Assembly (NCBI RefSeq): GCF_004217615.1
Contig: NZ_SHLD01000001.1
Coordinates: 1,674,001-1,738,000, forward strand
DNA from: Micromonospora kangleipakensis
GTDB taxonomy: Bacteria; Actinomycetota; Actinomycetes; Mycobacteriales; Micromonosporaceae
Length of the DNA stretch: 64,000 nucleotides
Direction of reading: 5' to 3'
The translations under genes and the position numbers were made by a program. The stretch's first letter is position 1. The number at the start of each line of letters is the position of its first letter. The notes beneath the pieces were generated by a model, which saw nothing but the letters and a program-made list of their open reading frames with translations, was not told where the DNA came from and made no database searches. Below are positions 1 to 8,444 of the stretch, piece after piece.

Positions 1-878
1 GGTGGGCCCTTGTCGATGGCGGTGGCGGTGAGCCGGTGCGCGACCTCTTGGGCGGGAAGGTAGGGGTACTTGGACCGGATGAGGGCGGCTGCCCCAGCGA
101 CGATCGCGGTGGCACTGGAAGTCCCTGTGCCCTTGGAGTACTTCCCGTCGTAGCTGGTGCTGTAGATGTCGACGGCGGGCGCGACTATGTCGATCTCCGG
201 GCCCGTCACGGAGATACTGGCATGCTCACCGCTACGGTCGACCCCGCCCACAGCGACGACACCTTGCTCTGAAGCGGGATAGCCAACGCGAAAGTCATCG
301 GGGCGATTACCCGCCGCCGCTACCACAACGATGTTGGCCTGAAGCGCGGCCTTGATCGATTGCTGGAGATGAACGCTTGCGCCAGCAACTGCTGAAATGC
401 TGATCACGTCGGCACCGTTAGCCGTCGCCCATTCGACGCTCTTCGCAAGATCCTCGGCATCGCCCTTGCCGTCGACTAACTGAGACCGGATTGGCAGAAT
501 CTTGGCCTTCGGCGCGATGCCAAGTGCTCCCACTCCCGGGCCTTGGCCGTGGGCTGCTATCAAGCCCGCCATCGAGGTGCCATGGCTGCTTTGATCCTGC
601 CGACCGTCACCGTCGCCAGATAGATCAGTTCCCGAAAGAAGGTTGTCGCGCAGGTCAGGGTGAGGGTCCACCCCCGTATCCGGGACTGCGACGGTAATGC
701 CTTCTCCTTGGCTGACCTTCTGGGCTTCTGCGACTCGTAGGTAGGTGAGGTGCCATTGCTCGCTGCCCACACGGTCCGCCCCATTAGGATTTACGGCTCG
801 TGTAGGTGGGGCCGGTGAAAGAAGAAGCGGTCCTAGAATCAGCGCTGCAATGCCTGCTCTGGAACGTGGCCGATTCAC
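1..878 (-). CDS. mycP: Mycosin (type VII secretion S8 serine protease), 3' end cut by window edge
   Basis: Subtilisin-family protease of type VII (ESX) secretion systems, normally secreted and membrane-anchored. I translated it from a GTG at 876-878 (minus), which overlaps the TGA of the upstream gene by 3 nt within the string GTGA. About 292 codons lie in the window. A signal peptide is visible (residues 1-28, basic start, hydrophobic ALILGPLLL, ending PPTRA). The catalytic triad is complete: Asp67 in VAVPDTGVD, His99 in SSHGTSMAG, Ser254 in KGTGTSSATA, plus the oxyanion Asn in VVAAAGN. The C-terminal membrane anchor expected of mycosins lies outside the window. It is the last of three coupled genes, the other two having the features of secretion substrates or chaperone-like partners. 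Function by family knowledge; partial state is due only to the edge. Confidence 0.9.
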   Translation of the reverse strand, partial: MNRPRSRAGIAALILGPLLLSPAPPTRAVNPNGADRVGSEQWHLTYLRVAEAQKVSQGEGITVAVPDTGVDPHPDLRDNLLSGTDLSGDGDGRQDQSSHGTSMAGLIAAHGQGPGVGALGIAPKAKILPIRSQLVDGKGDAEDLAKSVEWATANGADVISISAVAGASVHLQQSIKAALQANIVVVAAAGNRPDDFRVGYPASEQGVVAVGGVDRSGEHASISVTGPEIDIVAPAVDIYSTSYDGKYSKGTGTSSATAIVAGAAALIRSKYPYLPAQEVAHRLTATAIDKGP

Positions 879-2263
879 CGCGTGAAGCCGATGGCCGGCC
901 CTGGATTGATCGGGCCGTCGTCATCTGGAGGGCGGACGACGGGAGGCACCCCCTCGTCGGTTTCCCACGGGTCATCGGGATCCCAGTCGCGTGCCTCTGG
1001 CTCGCCGCGCTTGCGCTTCTCGTTCCTGGCCGTGGGACGTCCCATGCCCGGGCTGTTCGCCAGGCCTGGGCTGCCGCCGATTGGCGCTGCTCCGTGAACG
1101 CCGCCGAACTGCCCAGCGCGTCCACTCCCGGGACGGGATCCAGCCCCACCCGTAGGGGCGGTCCCCGCGCCGCCGCCGCCAATTACGCCTCCGACCGGGT
1201 TTACGCGACGCGGCGAGGTGTTACCGCTCGGCTGGCTGAGGCCCATCGCAGGTGTTCCGCCGATCAAACCGCCCGGGGGTAGCGGCGGAGATGGCGCGGC
1301 ATGTGGAAGACCATTCGTGCCGCCACTCAATGGCCGTCTGACTGGCCTAGATGGCTCGCCTAGCGGGACACCGGGGCGCCTGAGAGCGCCGGAGTCTGTA
1401 GGAAACGTGGGCGATAGCGCAGTGCCGGGTGAAGGAGTCGCAGGATTGGCTGGAGTCAAGCCATTCGGCCCTGGATTGGTGGGTGCCGGCGCCAACCTGC
1501 TGCCAGCGGCACCTAGCACCGGTCCAACGTTAGATGCAGCCGGGGTGTGCACAGGCCTTGCTGCCGTCGAAGGTCGACTGACGGCGGCTACGGAACCCGA
1601 CGTAGAAATCGGAACAGGCACGATTGGCGGGATAATCGGACCGGAGTTGCCGTAGACATCTGGGTCTTCTGTCTGCCTTGGCAGCTTCGGCGCTGGCGGC
1701 GGCGTACGGAGCATTACCTGGGCTTGTTGGAGTTCGCCGCTGAGCCCCGTCATCAGACCCCGCCCCTTGACGTTCAGCCGTTCCAGGTCCGCGTCCGTCA
1801 CCGGCGGCTGCTCCGGTAGCCGGCTCCCGGCCACCGCCTTCGGATCGGCGACCGTCGCCTCGTACGCCTGCTTCTGCTGAAGCTTGGTCGCGTACTCCTG
1901 GTAGAGCGGCTCGAGCTCGGCGCGGGTGCTGCCGATGGCGCGGGTGGCTGCGGCCAGTGCGTCGTAGTTCGCGGCGGCCGCGTCGTGGGTGTGTTGGACC
2001 TTGTCGATGAGCTGATCCAGCTCGCCGATGTACGCGCGGGCGGCGGCGTTGGTCTCCGGCGGCCACGCCGCGGCGAGCCCGCGCCGGTACTCCCGCAGGC
2101 GGCTCAGGTGGGCGAGGGCGAGGTCGCAGACCTTGCGCCAGCCGGCGACCTGCTTCCAGTGGCCGGCGGTGTCGTGGTCCTGGAGACAGGCCCACATGCT
2201 GAGCAGGTCCATCAGTCGCCAGTCGGTGAGGCCGGACGTCCGGCCGCTGCCTCGTTCGATCAC
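875..2263 (-). CDS. PPE/WXG100-like type VII secretion-associated protein with Pro/Gly-rich C-terminus (462 aa)
   Basis: Two-part protein. Residues 1-150 are helical and contain WxxxxGWRKVCDLALAHL and a WPPETNAAARAY segment, the kind of helical-hairpin start seen in PPE/WXG100-like proteins found beside mycosin genes in actinomycetes. From about residue 170 to 400 it becomes a low-complexity Pro/Gly/Ala/Ser region, and the tail is acidic with WETDEGVPPVVRPP. No catalytic motif is visible. Its ATG overlaps the stop of the upstream 150-aa gene (ATGA, 4 nt), and its own TGA overlaps the mycosin GTG, so the three are almost certainly one operon with coupled translation. Likely a secreted substrate or cell-surface component of the type VII system; the exact role is unknown. 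Confidence 0.7.
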   Translation of the reverse strand: MIERGSGRTSGLTDWRLMDLLSMWACLQDHDTAGHWKQVAGWRKVCDLALAHLSRLREYRRGLAAAWPPETNAAARAYIGELDQLIDKVQHTHDAAAANYDALAAATRAIGSTRAELEPLYQEYATKLQQKQAYEATVADPKAVAGSRLPEQPPVTDADLERLNVKGRGLMTGLSGELQQAQVMLRTPPPAPKLPRQTEDPDVYGNSGPIIPPIVPVPISTSGSVAAVSRPSTAARPVHTPAASNVGPVLGAAGSRLAPAPTNPGPNGLTPANPATPSPGTALSPTFPTDSGALRRPGVPLGEPSRPVRRPLSGGTNGLPHAAPSPPLPPGGLIGGTPAMGLSQPSGNTSPRRVNPVGGVIGGGGAGTAPTGGAGSRPGSGRAGQFGGVHGAAPIGGSPGLANSPGMGRPTARNEKRKRGEPEARDWDPDDPWETDEGVPPVVRPPDDDGPINPGPAIGFTR

Positions 2264-2712
2264 GGCAGCACCACCCGCCCGCTCTCCGGCCCGGTCGGAT
2301 CGGGGAGCGCGGGCAGGGGGCGTGCCGCGGTCGCGGAGGGGCCGGCCAGGGCGCGCTCGACGTCGGCCACCCGGGCGGACGAGAACGCGTCCGAGCCGGC
2401 GTAGTCGTCGGCGATGGTGCCGGCCGCCTGGGCCAGCCGGCCGGTGGCGGGGGCCATGCCCCAGACCACCTCGGCGGTGGCCTGCTGCGTTTCGTGGTGC
2501 GCCTGGAGGAACTGGACCAGCTCGACGAACGCGTCGGCGGGGTTGGGGATCGGGGCCTTCATGTCGTCCGCGATATACGACAGATGGGGGGCGTAGTTCC
2601 GTTCGACCTCGGCCTGGAGCCGGTCGGCGAACTCGCGCATCTGTCGGATGTCGGCCTCGATGCCGGCGTAGTCACGCAGCCAGCCCGCCGGCCGGTCCTC
2701 CTCGGGGATCAT
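2260..2712 (-). CDS. Small helical protein, probable WXG100/Esx-like type VII partner (150 aa)
   Basis: First visible gene of the type VII operon. The ATG at 2712 has a good ribosome-binding site (AGGAGG a few bases upstream on the minus strand). The protein is predominantly helical, with a long heptad-like stretch (residues 10-110, IEADIRQMREFADRLQAEVERN) and a DDYAGSDAFSSARVADVERAL segment, followed by a Pro-rich tail. It has no signal peptide and no enzyme motif. Size, helical character and its position directly ahead of the PPE-like gene and mycosin suggest an Esx-type partner or substrate, but the canonical WxG turn is not obvious, so family membership is inferred from context rather than seen. 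Confidence 0.55.
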   Translation of the reverse strand: MIPEEDRPAGWLRDYAGIEADIRQMREFADRLQAEVERNYAPHLSYIADDMKAPIPNPADAFVELVQFLQAHHETQQATAEVVWGMAPATGRLAQAAGTIADDYAGSDAFSSARVADVERALAGPSATAARPLPALPDPTGPESGRVVLP

Positions 2713-2826
2713 CGGCCCTCCTGCCAGTTACCGCACCGTTTCCCTGAGTGAGGCTAATGGCTGCGACGCGATCTCGGCAGTCCCGACAAATTTCTCCCAG
2801 CTCAGGACCGCCGTACCCGGGAAAGG

Positions 2827-3039
2827 TCAGCGGGGGAGGCCGGAGGCGCGCCACGCGCCGGGGCCGGCGGCGGGTGTCGCGCCGGCCGGCCGGCCGCTGC
2901 GCGCCCAGGCCGACACGGCGACCGGCGCGGGGGCGGCGGCCGGGCGGGTCCGGACGGCGATGGCGCCGACGAGGGCGGCCAGTTCCTCGGCGGTCGGCAC
3001 GCCGCGGACGATCCGGAACAGCGGCTCTTCGGCAGACAT
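2827..3039 (-). CDS. accE: Acyl-CoA carboxylase epsilon subunit (70 aa)
   Basis: Short protein starting MSAEEPLFRIVRGVPTAEEL, with AALVGAIAVR next, then an Ala/Pro linker and the ending AWRASGLPR. The RIVRGxPTxEELAALV core and the conserved W-R tail define the actinobacterial epsilon subunit, which bridges the biotinylated alpha and the carboxyltransferase beta subunits of acyl-CoA carboxylases. Length (70 aa) is normal. The start ATG is at 3037-3039 on the minus strand. Oddity: in many actinomycetes this gene sits next to its beta subunit, yet here it lies between the type VII operon and a divergent protein kinase, 6.8 kb from the carboxylase beta gene at 9869-11452. It may still serve that enzyme or another carboxylase elsewhere. 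Confidence 0.85.
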   Translation of the reverse strand: MSAEEPLFRIVRGVPTAEELAALVGAIAVRTRPAAAPAPVAVSAWARSGRPAGATPAAGPGAWRASGLPR

Positions 3040-3130
3040 GACCTCAGGGTACGCGTCGAGAACTTGACCTTCGCCGCACAGTGGCGTGCCGGCGGTGTGA
3101 GGGTCGCGCGTGCCGGGTACCGTCTCACCG

Positions 3131-5164
3131 ATGTCGAACGCTCTTCCCCAACTCGTTGCCGACCGGTACCGGCTCATATCGCCGCTCGGCCAGGGCGGCA
3201 TGGGTCGGGTGTGGAAGGCGCGCGACGAGGTGCTGCACCGGGACGTTGCCATCAAGGAACTCGTCCCACCGCCCAGCCTCACCCCGGACGAGCGCCGCGA
3301 GATGCGGGAACGCTCGCTGCGGGAGGCGCGGGCCATCGCCCGCCTCAACAACGTCAACGTGGTCCGCATCTTCGACGTGCTGCGCACCGACGGCGACCCG
3401 TGGATCGTCATGGAGTACGTGCCGTCCAAGTCGTTGCAGGACACCCTCGCCGAGGACGGTCCGGTGTCGCCGGCCAAAGCGATCGAGATCGGCCTCGGTG
3501 TGCTGGGCGCGTTGAAGGCCGCGCACAAGGCCGGCGTGATGCACCGGGACGTCAAGCCGGGCAACGTGCTGCTCGGCGACGACGGCCGGGTGGTGCTGAC
3601 CGATTTCGGTCTTGCCACCATCCCCGGCGACCCGAACGTGACCCGCACCGGCATGGTCCTCGGCTCGCCCGCGTACATCGCGCCGGAGCGGGCCAAGGAC
3701 GGCACCGCCGGGCCGGAGGCCGACCTCTGGTCGCTGGGCGCGACCCTCTACGCGGCCGTGGAGGGCAAGTCGCCGTACGCCCGGCCGTCCGCGATCGCCA
3801 CCCTGGCCGCGCTGGCCACCGAGCCGCTGCCGCCGCCGAAGAACGCCGGGCCGCTCAAGCCGCTCCTGCAGGGCCTGCTCCGCAAGGACCCGGCCGACCG
3901 GATCAACGCCGAGGTGGCCGAACGCCTCCTCCGCAAGGCCGGCGGCAAGCGCGCCAAGGGCATCTCGCTGCTGGACGGCGTACGCCGGCCGGGGCCGAAC
4001 GGTCCGCGCGAGCCGCGCCCGCCGCTGGTGCCCGCGCCGCGTCCGGCCGCCGGGCGCTCAGGCCGGCCGGCCGCCGCGCCGGCCCCGCGCCGGCCCGACG
4101 CGGGTACGGCCGCTGCCGCCGCCGCGGGCGCCGCGCTCGCGGCCGACGACGCCACCAGGACCCCGACCGGGTCGGAGGCGCCCACCGCCAAGGTCGACCC
4201 ACCGGTGTCCACTGCGGACGCCGAGCCGACCGCAAAGGTCGACGCACCGGCGCCCGCCCTCGACGAGACCCGCGTGGACGGGCGGTCGCCCGCCGCGCAC
4301 GACACCCGCGTGGACGCGCCGGCTCCCGCGGCCGGCGGCGACACGCGGGTCGGAGCGCCCCCGCGCAGGCCGGCGAATCCGACCTCGGTCATGCCGGCGC
4401 CGGTGAGCCCGGCGCCGTCGACCGGCCGGGCCACCGTCGTTCCCGGCACGAAGCCGGACCACAAGCGGCGCAACCTGCTGATCGGCGCGCTGGTCGCGCT
4501 CCTGCTGGTCGCGCTCGTGGTGGCCGTGCCGCTGCTCAACGGCGCCGACGATCCGAGGGACGACGGCGGCGGTCAGCAGGCCGGCGGCAGCACCACCGCC
4601 GCCTCGGAGGGGCCGTCGGCGGGCGCGCCCACCTCGGAGCCGGTCGCACCGGCCCCGACCAGGGCCGCGCCCAGCGCGACCCCGTCGGCCAGCCCGTCCA
4701 CCGACGCGGCGGCCCTGCCCGCCGGCTGGCACCTGCACCGGGACCCGGCCGGCTTCGCGATCCCGATCCCGAACGGCTGGAGAAGTTCCGCCGGCTCCGA
4801 CTCGGTCACCTTCTCCGAGCCCAACGGGAAGCGCGAGCTGTTCGTCCAGTGGACCAGCTCCCCGGAGCGGGACGCGTACGCGGACTGGAAGTCGAAGGAG
4901 CCGTACCGGAAGAACTACGTCGACAACTACCAGTACGTCAGTATCAAGCGGTGCGACTGGTACCGGACGTGCGCGGACTGGGAGTGGCTGGAGACCCGGG
5001 ATGGTGCCCGGATCCACGTGCGCAACCGGGGCGTGGCCACCGCGAGCAACCGCGGCTACGCCCTGCGCTGGGAGGTCCCGGCGGCGGACTGGAACGCCAA
5101 CCTCGCCGGCTTCGGCGTGATCGTCAAGGGTTTCAAGCCGGACCGGGCGGACACCCCGGCGTAA
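3131..5164 (+). CDS. Transmembrane serine/threonine protein kinase with extracellular sensor domain (677 aa)
   Basis: PknB-type kinase. Visible motifs: glycine loop LGQGGMGRVWKA (19-30), ATP lysine K42 in VAIKEL, catalytic HRDVKPGN (138-145), DFG 158-160, and GSPAYIAPE (178-186). Residues 275-445 are a Pro/Ala/Thr-rich juxtamembrane region with imperfect repeats (TAKVD twice, then three TRV repeats). A transmembrane helix follows at about 447-470, then an extracellular Thr/Pro/Ser linker and a 149-residue C-terminal domain (from about 529) containing a CDWYRTCADW pair of cysteines and no PASTA repeats. I chose the ATG at 3131 because TACCGT lies 7 nt upstream and no Shine-Dalgarno is present, suggesting a leaderless mRNA; an upstream GTG at 3110 adds seven residues. 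The ligand is unknown. Confidence 0.92.
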   Translation: MSNALPQLVADRYRLISPLGQGGMGRVWKARDEVLHRDVAIKELVPPPSLTPDERREMRERSLREARAIARLNNVNVVRIFDVLRTDGDPWIVMEYVPSKSLQDTLAEDGPVSPAKAIEIGLGVLGALKAAHKAGVMHRDVKPGNVLLGDDGRVVLTDFGLATIPGDPNVTRTGMVLGSPAYIAPERAKDGTAGPEADLWSLGATLYAAVEGKSPYARPSAIATLAALATEPLPPPKNAGPLKPLLQGLLRKDPADRINAEVAERLLRKAGGKRAKGISLLDGVRRPGPNGPREPRPPLVPAPRPAAGRSGRPAAAPAPRRPDAGTAAAAAAGAALAADDATRTPTGSEAPTAKVDPPVSTADAEPTAKVDAPAPALDETRVDGRSPAAHDTRVDAPAPAAGGDTRVGAPPRRPANPTSVMPAPVSPAPSTGRATVVPGTKPDHKRRNLLIGALVALLLVALVVAVPLLNGADDPRDDGGGQQAGGSTTAASEGPSAGAPTSEPVAPAPTRAAPSATPSASPSTDAAALPAGWHLHRDPAGFAIPIPNGWRSSAGSDSVTFSEPNGKRELFVQWTSSPERDAYADWKSKEPYRKNYVDNYQYVSIKRCDWYRTCADWEWLETRDGARIHVRNRGVATASNRGYALRWEVPAADWNANLAGFGVIVKGFKPDRADTPA

Positions 5165-5244
5165 TTTCCGCCAGCACGAAGGTGATTCGCATGGCCTTCC
5201 GTTGAACGGGGTACTGATCCCGCAACGACGGAAGGAGGTGCGAC

Positions 5245-5475
5245 ATGGGTTACCGACGCAAGGACACCCGGCCCCGGCTGGCACTGTGGATGCTGGTCGC
5301 GTTGGGGGACATCGTCCTGCTGCTGGTGAGCGCCGGCGTCTCCGCGCTGGTGGCGCTGCTCGGTGTCGTGGCCGTCACCGTCGCCGGGGTGGCCGCCTGG
5401 CGTCTGACGCGGCGGAACGCCCTGGCCGGAGAGGGCACGGTCCCCGTGCCGGTCGCCGCCCGACGGAGGGCTTGA
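5245..5475 (+). CDS. Small two-helix membrane protein (76 aa)
   Basis: ATG preceded by GGAAGGAGG with ideal spacing, so translation is likely. The protein has a basic N-terminus (MGYRRKDTRPR), two hydrophobic helices (about residues 13-31 and 32-52) and a cytoplasmic basic tail ending ARRRA. No motif identifies a function. It follows the kinase by 80 bp on the same strand and could share its transcript, but nothing in the sequence ties it to kinase signalling. Confidence 0.65.
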   Translation: MGYRRKDTRPRLALWMLVALGDIVLLLVSAGVSALVALLGVVAVTVAGVAAWRLTRRNALAGEGTVPVPVAARRRA

Positions 5476-5562
5476 CCGACCAGGGACGACGGTGGCGGCA
5501 GCCGGACCAGCTATCGACCAAGGTGATAGCCGATCCCGCTGCCGCCGACCTGTCTACCCGGA

Positions 5563-6315
5563 TCAGGTGTTGTTGGCCAGGGCGATCAGTCGGGTCCGGT
5601 CGCCGTTCCAGTAGTTGCGGTCGACGTTACCGCTGATCCCGGAGACGCTGCCGCTGGAGGTGTACTGCCAGAAGCTCCAGAACGGGGCGCCGGCGGGCAG
5701 GGTGCCGACGGTGCTGGACCAGCGGGCGACCCAGAGCGGATGGTTGGCCCACGGGGCCGTCCAGCTGCCGGTGCACTGGTTCCACCAGCTCGTGGTGGTG
5801 TAGATGACCGCGTACCGGCTGGTGCGGGACTTGTAGGTGTTCAGGAAGTCCTGGATCCAGGTCCGCATCGCGGAGGTGGTCTTGCCGTAGCAGTAGCCGC
5901 CGCTGTACGGGTTCGCCTCCAGGTCAAGGGCCGCCGGGAGGGTGCGGCTGTCGGCGGACCAGGCCCCGCCGTTGCTGGCCAGGTAGCCGGCCTGGGTGGC
6001 GCCGGAGGAGATGTTCGGCCGCGCGAAGTGGTACGCCCCCCGGATCACCCCGGCGTAGTAGGCGTTGGTGTAGTTGCTGTTGAAGTTCGGGTCCTTGTAG
6101 CTCGTGCCCTCGGTGGCCTTGATGAAGGCGAACTGGATGCCGGCGTTGCGGACGCTGGTCCAGTTGATGGTGCCCTGGTAGCGGGATACGTCGATGCCGG
6201 GGGTGGTGGCCGCGGCGGCCGGTCCGGCGGTCACGACGAGGGCCGCGGCCGCGGTGGCGACGACGGTGAGGCCGGCGGCGAGGAGCCGGCGTACGGAGAA
6301 TCTGGTACGAGCCAT
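5563..6315 (-). CDS. Secreted GH25 muramidase (lysozyme, 250 aa)
   Basis: N-acetylmuramidase of glycoside hydrolase family 25, expected to cleave peptidoglycan outside the cell. A signal peptide occupies residues 1-36 (RRLLAAGLTVVATAAAAL..., AAAA before the mature start). The GH25 core follows at once: PGIDVSRYQGTINW, FAFIKATEGTSYKDPNF, GAYHFARPN, ALDLEANPY and SFWQYTSSGSVSG near the end. The DVS aspartate and the DLE acidic pair match the family's active-site strands. A domain of about 210 residues with no binding-repeat extension makes this a minimal form. The ATG at 6315 has GGAGG five bases upstream. Upstream DNA to 6509 holds the divergent promoter region shared with the M50 gene. Confidence 0.93.
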   Translation of the reverse strand: MARTRFSVRRLLAAGLTVVATAAAALVVTAGPAAAATTPGIDVSRYQGTINWTSVRNAGIQFAFIKATEGTSYKDPNFNSNYTNAYYAGVIRGAYHFARPNISSGATQAGYLASNGGAWSADSRTLPAALDLEANPYSGGYCYGKTTSAMRTWIQDFLNTYKSRTSRYAVIYTTTSWWNQCTGSWTAPWANHPLWVARWSSTVGTLPAGAPFWSFWQYTSSGSVSGISGNVDRNYWNGDRTRLIALANNT

Positions 6316-6509
6316 GGATGCCTCCAGGGACGTCGATCGATTGACGACTATCTTTGGAGGTAACTGCCCTAGGTCACAAGGGGCCCTAAAGAATTTTTCA
6401 TAGACGATCGTCGTCGCTCGGCATCGATCTCCCGCTCCCCGGGCAGTCTCTGACAGGACGGGCGGTAGCCGCGAAATGACATCAGGTCATGCCGGTAGGC
6501 TCCCCGCCC

Positions 6510-7253
6510 ATGCCCCTGATCGACGGTCTGACCACCCTCTGGGACAAGCTCCTCGGCGCCCAGCCCGACCCGCCGCCACTGCTCGTCCTGATCACCGCCG
6601 TGATCGCGCTGGTGGTCGTCGCCACCCGGCTGCCCTGGCGGATCGCCCGCAACGCCGTCACCATCGCCCACGAGGGTGGGCACGCGCTGGTGGCGCTGCT
6701 GACCGGCCGGAAGCTGCGCGGCATCCGGCTGCATTCCGACACCTCCGGGCTCACCCTCTCCGCCGGCCGGCCCACCGGACCCGGGATGATCCTCACCCTG
6801 CTCGCCGGGTACGTCGCCCCGTCGCTGGTCGGACTCGCCGGCGCCTGGCTGCTCGCCGGCAACCGGATCACCCTGCTGCTCTGGGTCGCCGTGGCGCTGC
6901 TGCTGGCCATGCTGGTGATGATCCGCAACGTCTTCGGCGTGCTGTCGCTGCTGGTCACCGGCGGCGTGGTGCTCGCCGTCTCCTGGTACACCTCCCCGCA
7001 GGTGCAGGCCGCCTTCGCCTGGACCTCCGTCTGGTTCCTGCTCCTCGGCGGTGTACGGCCGGTGGTGGAGCTGCAACGGATGCGCAGCCGGGGCCGGATG
7101 CCGGAGTCCGACGCCGACCAGCTCGCCCGGCTGACGCCGTTCCCGGCGCTCTTCTGGGTGACCGTATTCGCCCTGGTCAGCCTGGCCGCCCTCGGCGTCG
7201 GCGCGCTGCTGCTCGCCGGTCCGATCCTCACCGACGCCGGCCTCACCGGCTGA
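6510..7253 (+). CDS. M50B-type membrane metalloprotease-like protein (247 aa)
   Basis: Polytopic membrane protein with the zinc protease motif HEGGH at residues 54-58 (AVTIAHEGGHALVALLTGRKLRGI) and at least five further hydrophobic helices. HExxH close to the N-terminus with LLTGR following is typical of the site-2-protease-like M50B family in actinobacteria. The second metal-ligand motif of classical S2P enzymes (a distal LDG/NxxP) is not evident, so substrate and activity are uncertain. The ATG at 6510 is preceded by TAGGCT with 8 nt spacing and no Shine-Dalgarno, so a leaderless start is likely; an upstream in-frame ATG at 6489 would lie before that promoter hexamer. Confidence 0.82.
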   Translation: MPLIDGLTTLWDKLLGAQPDPPPLLVLITAVIALVVVATRLPWRIARNAVTIAHEGGHALVALLTGRKLRGIRLHSDTSGLTLSAGRPTGPGMILTLLAGYVAPSLVGLAGAWLLAGNRITLLLWVAVALLLAMLVMIRNVFGVLSLLVTGGVVLAVSWYTSPQVQAAFAWTSVWFLLLGGVRPVVELQRMRSRGRMPESDADQLARLTPFPALFWVTVFALVSLAALGVGALLLAGPILTDAGLTG

Positions 7254-7309
7254 CCGACCAGGCCACCTCGCCGCCACGGGACAGTGCGGCGAGGGGCAGA
7301 ATCGGACAG

Positions 7310-8293
7310 ATGCGGTATGTGATCATCGGGGCGGGCGCGGTCGGCGGCACCATCGGCGTACGGCTGGGGGAGGCCGGCCGGGACGTGACGCTGGTGGCCC
7401 GCGGCGCGCACCTGGACGCGATCCGGGACCGGGGCCTGACCCTGCGCTCTCCCGACAGGACGGTGACCCGGCGCGGGTCCGCCATCGACGGACCACCGGC
7501 CGAGCCGCTGCCGACCGACACCGTGCTGGTGCTGACCGTGAAGTCGCAGGACACCGACGCGGCGCTGGCGACCTGGGTGGAAGCGCCGGTCGAGGGCGGC
7601 GGCACCGCCGGCGAACGACTGCCCCTCGTCCTCGCCCAGAACGGTGTCGCCAACGAGCGGGCCGCGCTGCGGCTCTTCGCCCGGGTGCACCCGGTCTGCG
7701 TCTGGCTGCCCGCCACCCACCTGGAGCCCGGTGTGGTCGTCGCCAACGGCCACCCGCACCCCGGGATGCTGCACCTGGGCCGGTACCCGTCCGGATCCGA
7801 CGACTCCAGCCGGGCGATCGCCGCCGACCTGACCGCCGCCGGGTTCGTCGCCCCGGTCCGCAACGACGTGATGCGCTGGAAGTACGGCAAGCTCCTCGGC
7901 AACCTCGGCAACGGCCTCCAGGCGCTGTTCGGCGGGGACGTACCGGAAGCCCTCGCCGAGCGGGTGCGGGCCGAGGGGGTCGCGGCGCTCGCCGCGGCCG
8001 GGATCGCGCACACCTCGCCCGAGGAGGAGGCGGCCGAGCGCGGCGACCAGGTCCGGCACCGGCCGGTCGACGGCGAGGAACGGGCCGGCGGCTCGACCTG
8101 GCAGAGCCTGGCCCGGGGTGCGGGCTCCGCCGAGGCCGACCACCTCAACGGCGAGATCGTGCTCCTCGGCCGGCTGCACGGCGTGCCGACGCCGGCGAAC
8201 GCGGCGGTCCAGCTCGCGGTGCGGCAGGCGGTGCGCGAGCGGATCCCGGCGGGCGGCTTCCCGCTTGCCGAGCTGGAGCGGCTGATCGGCTGA
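7310..8293 (+). CDS. Ketopantoate reductase family protein (PanE/ApbA-like, 327 aa)
   Basis: NADPH-dependent 2-dehydropantoate 2-reductase fold. The start MRYVIIGAGAVGGTIGVRLGE is the Rossmann GxGxxG motif; TVKSQDTDAAL and LAQNGVANE match the family's substrate-binding strand, and MRWKYGKLLGNLGN carries the catalytic lysine. The C-terminal helical domain includes STWQSLARG and the EADHLNGEI segment. Residues 250-280 contain an acidic, non-conserved insertion (EEEAAERGDQVRH). The ATG at 7310 follows CAGAAT by 7 nt with no Shine-Dalgarno. Because actinomycetes carry several PanE paralogues with other substrates, pantothenate synthesis is likely but not certain. Confidence 0.82.
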   Translation: MRYVIIGAGAVGGTIGVRLGEAGRDVTLVARGAHLDAIRDRGLTLRSPDRTVTRRGSAIDGPPAEPLPTDTVLVLTVKSQDTDAALATWVEAPVEGGGTAGERLPLVLAQNGVANERAALRLFARVHPVCVWLPATHLEPGVVVANGHPHPGMLHLGRYPSGSDDSSRAIAADLTAAGFVAPVRNDVMRWKYGKLLGNLGNGLQALFGGDVPEALAERVRAEGVAALAAAGIAHTSPEEEAAERGDQVRHRPVDGEERAGGSTWQSLARGAGSAEADHLNGEIVLLGRLHGVPTPANAAVQLAVRQAVRERIPAGGFPLAELERLIG

Positions 8294-8444
8294 GGTTCCG
8301 CCGCGCTCACCGCGCGGCCTCGGGGAAGCGTTCCATGTCACGGCGGGACAGCTTCCCGGAGGGGCCGGGCAAAGAAGACCGGCCGGCGGGGCAACCACCC
8401 GTGCGACGCCAGGCGTGTCTCCTGCGACACGGGGAGGTGGCAGA

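Noticed and set aside
6330..6385. CRP half-site (TGTGA) upstream of the GH25 gene
   Set aside because: Only one half matches; the partner half has two of five bases. Too weak to annotate.
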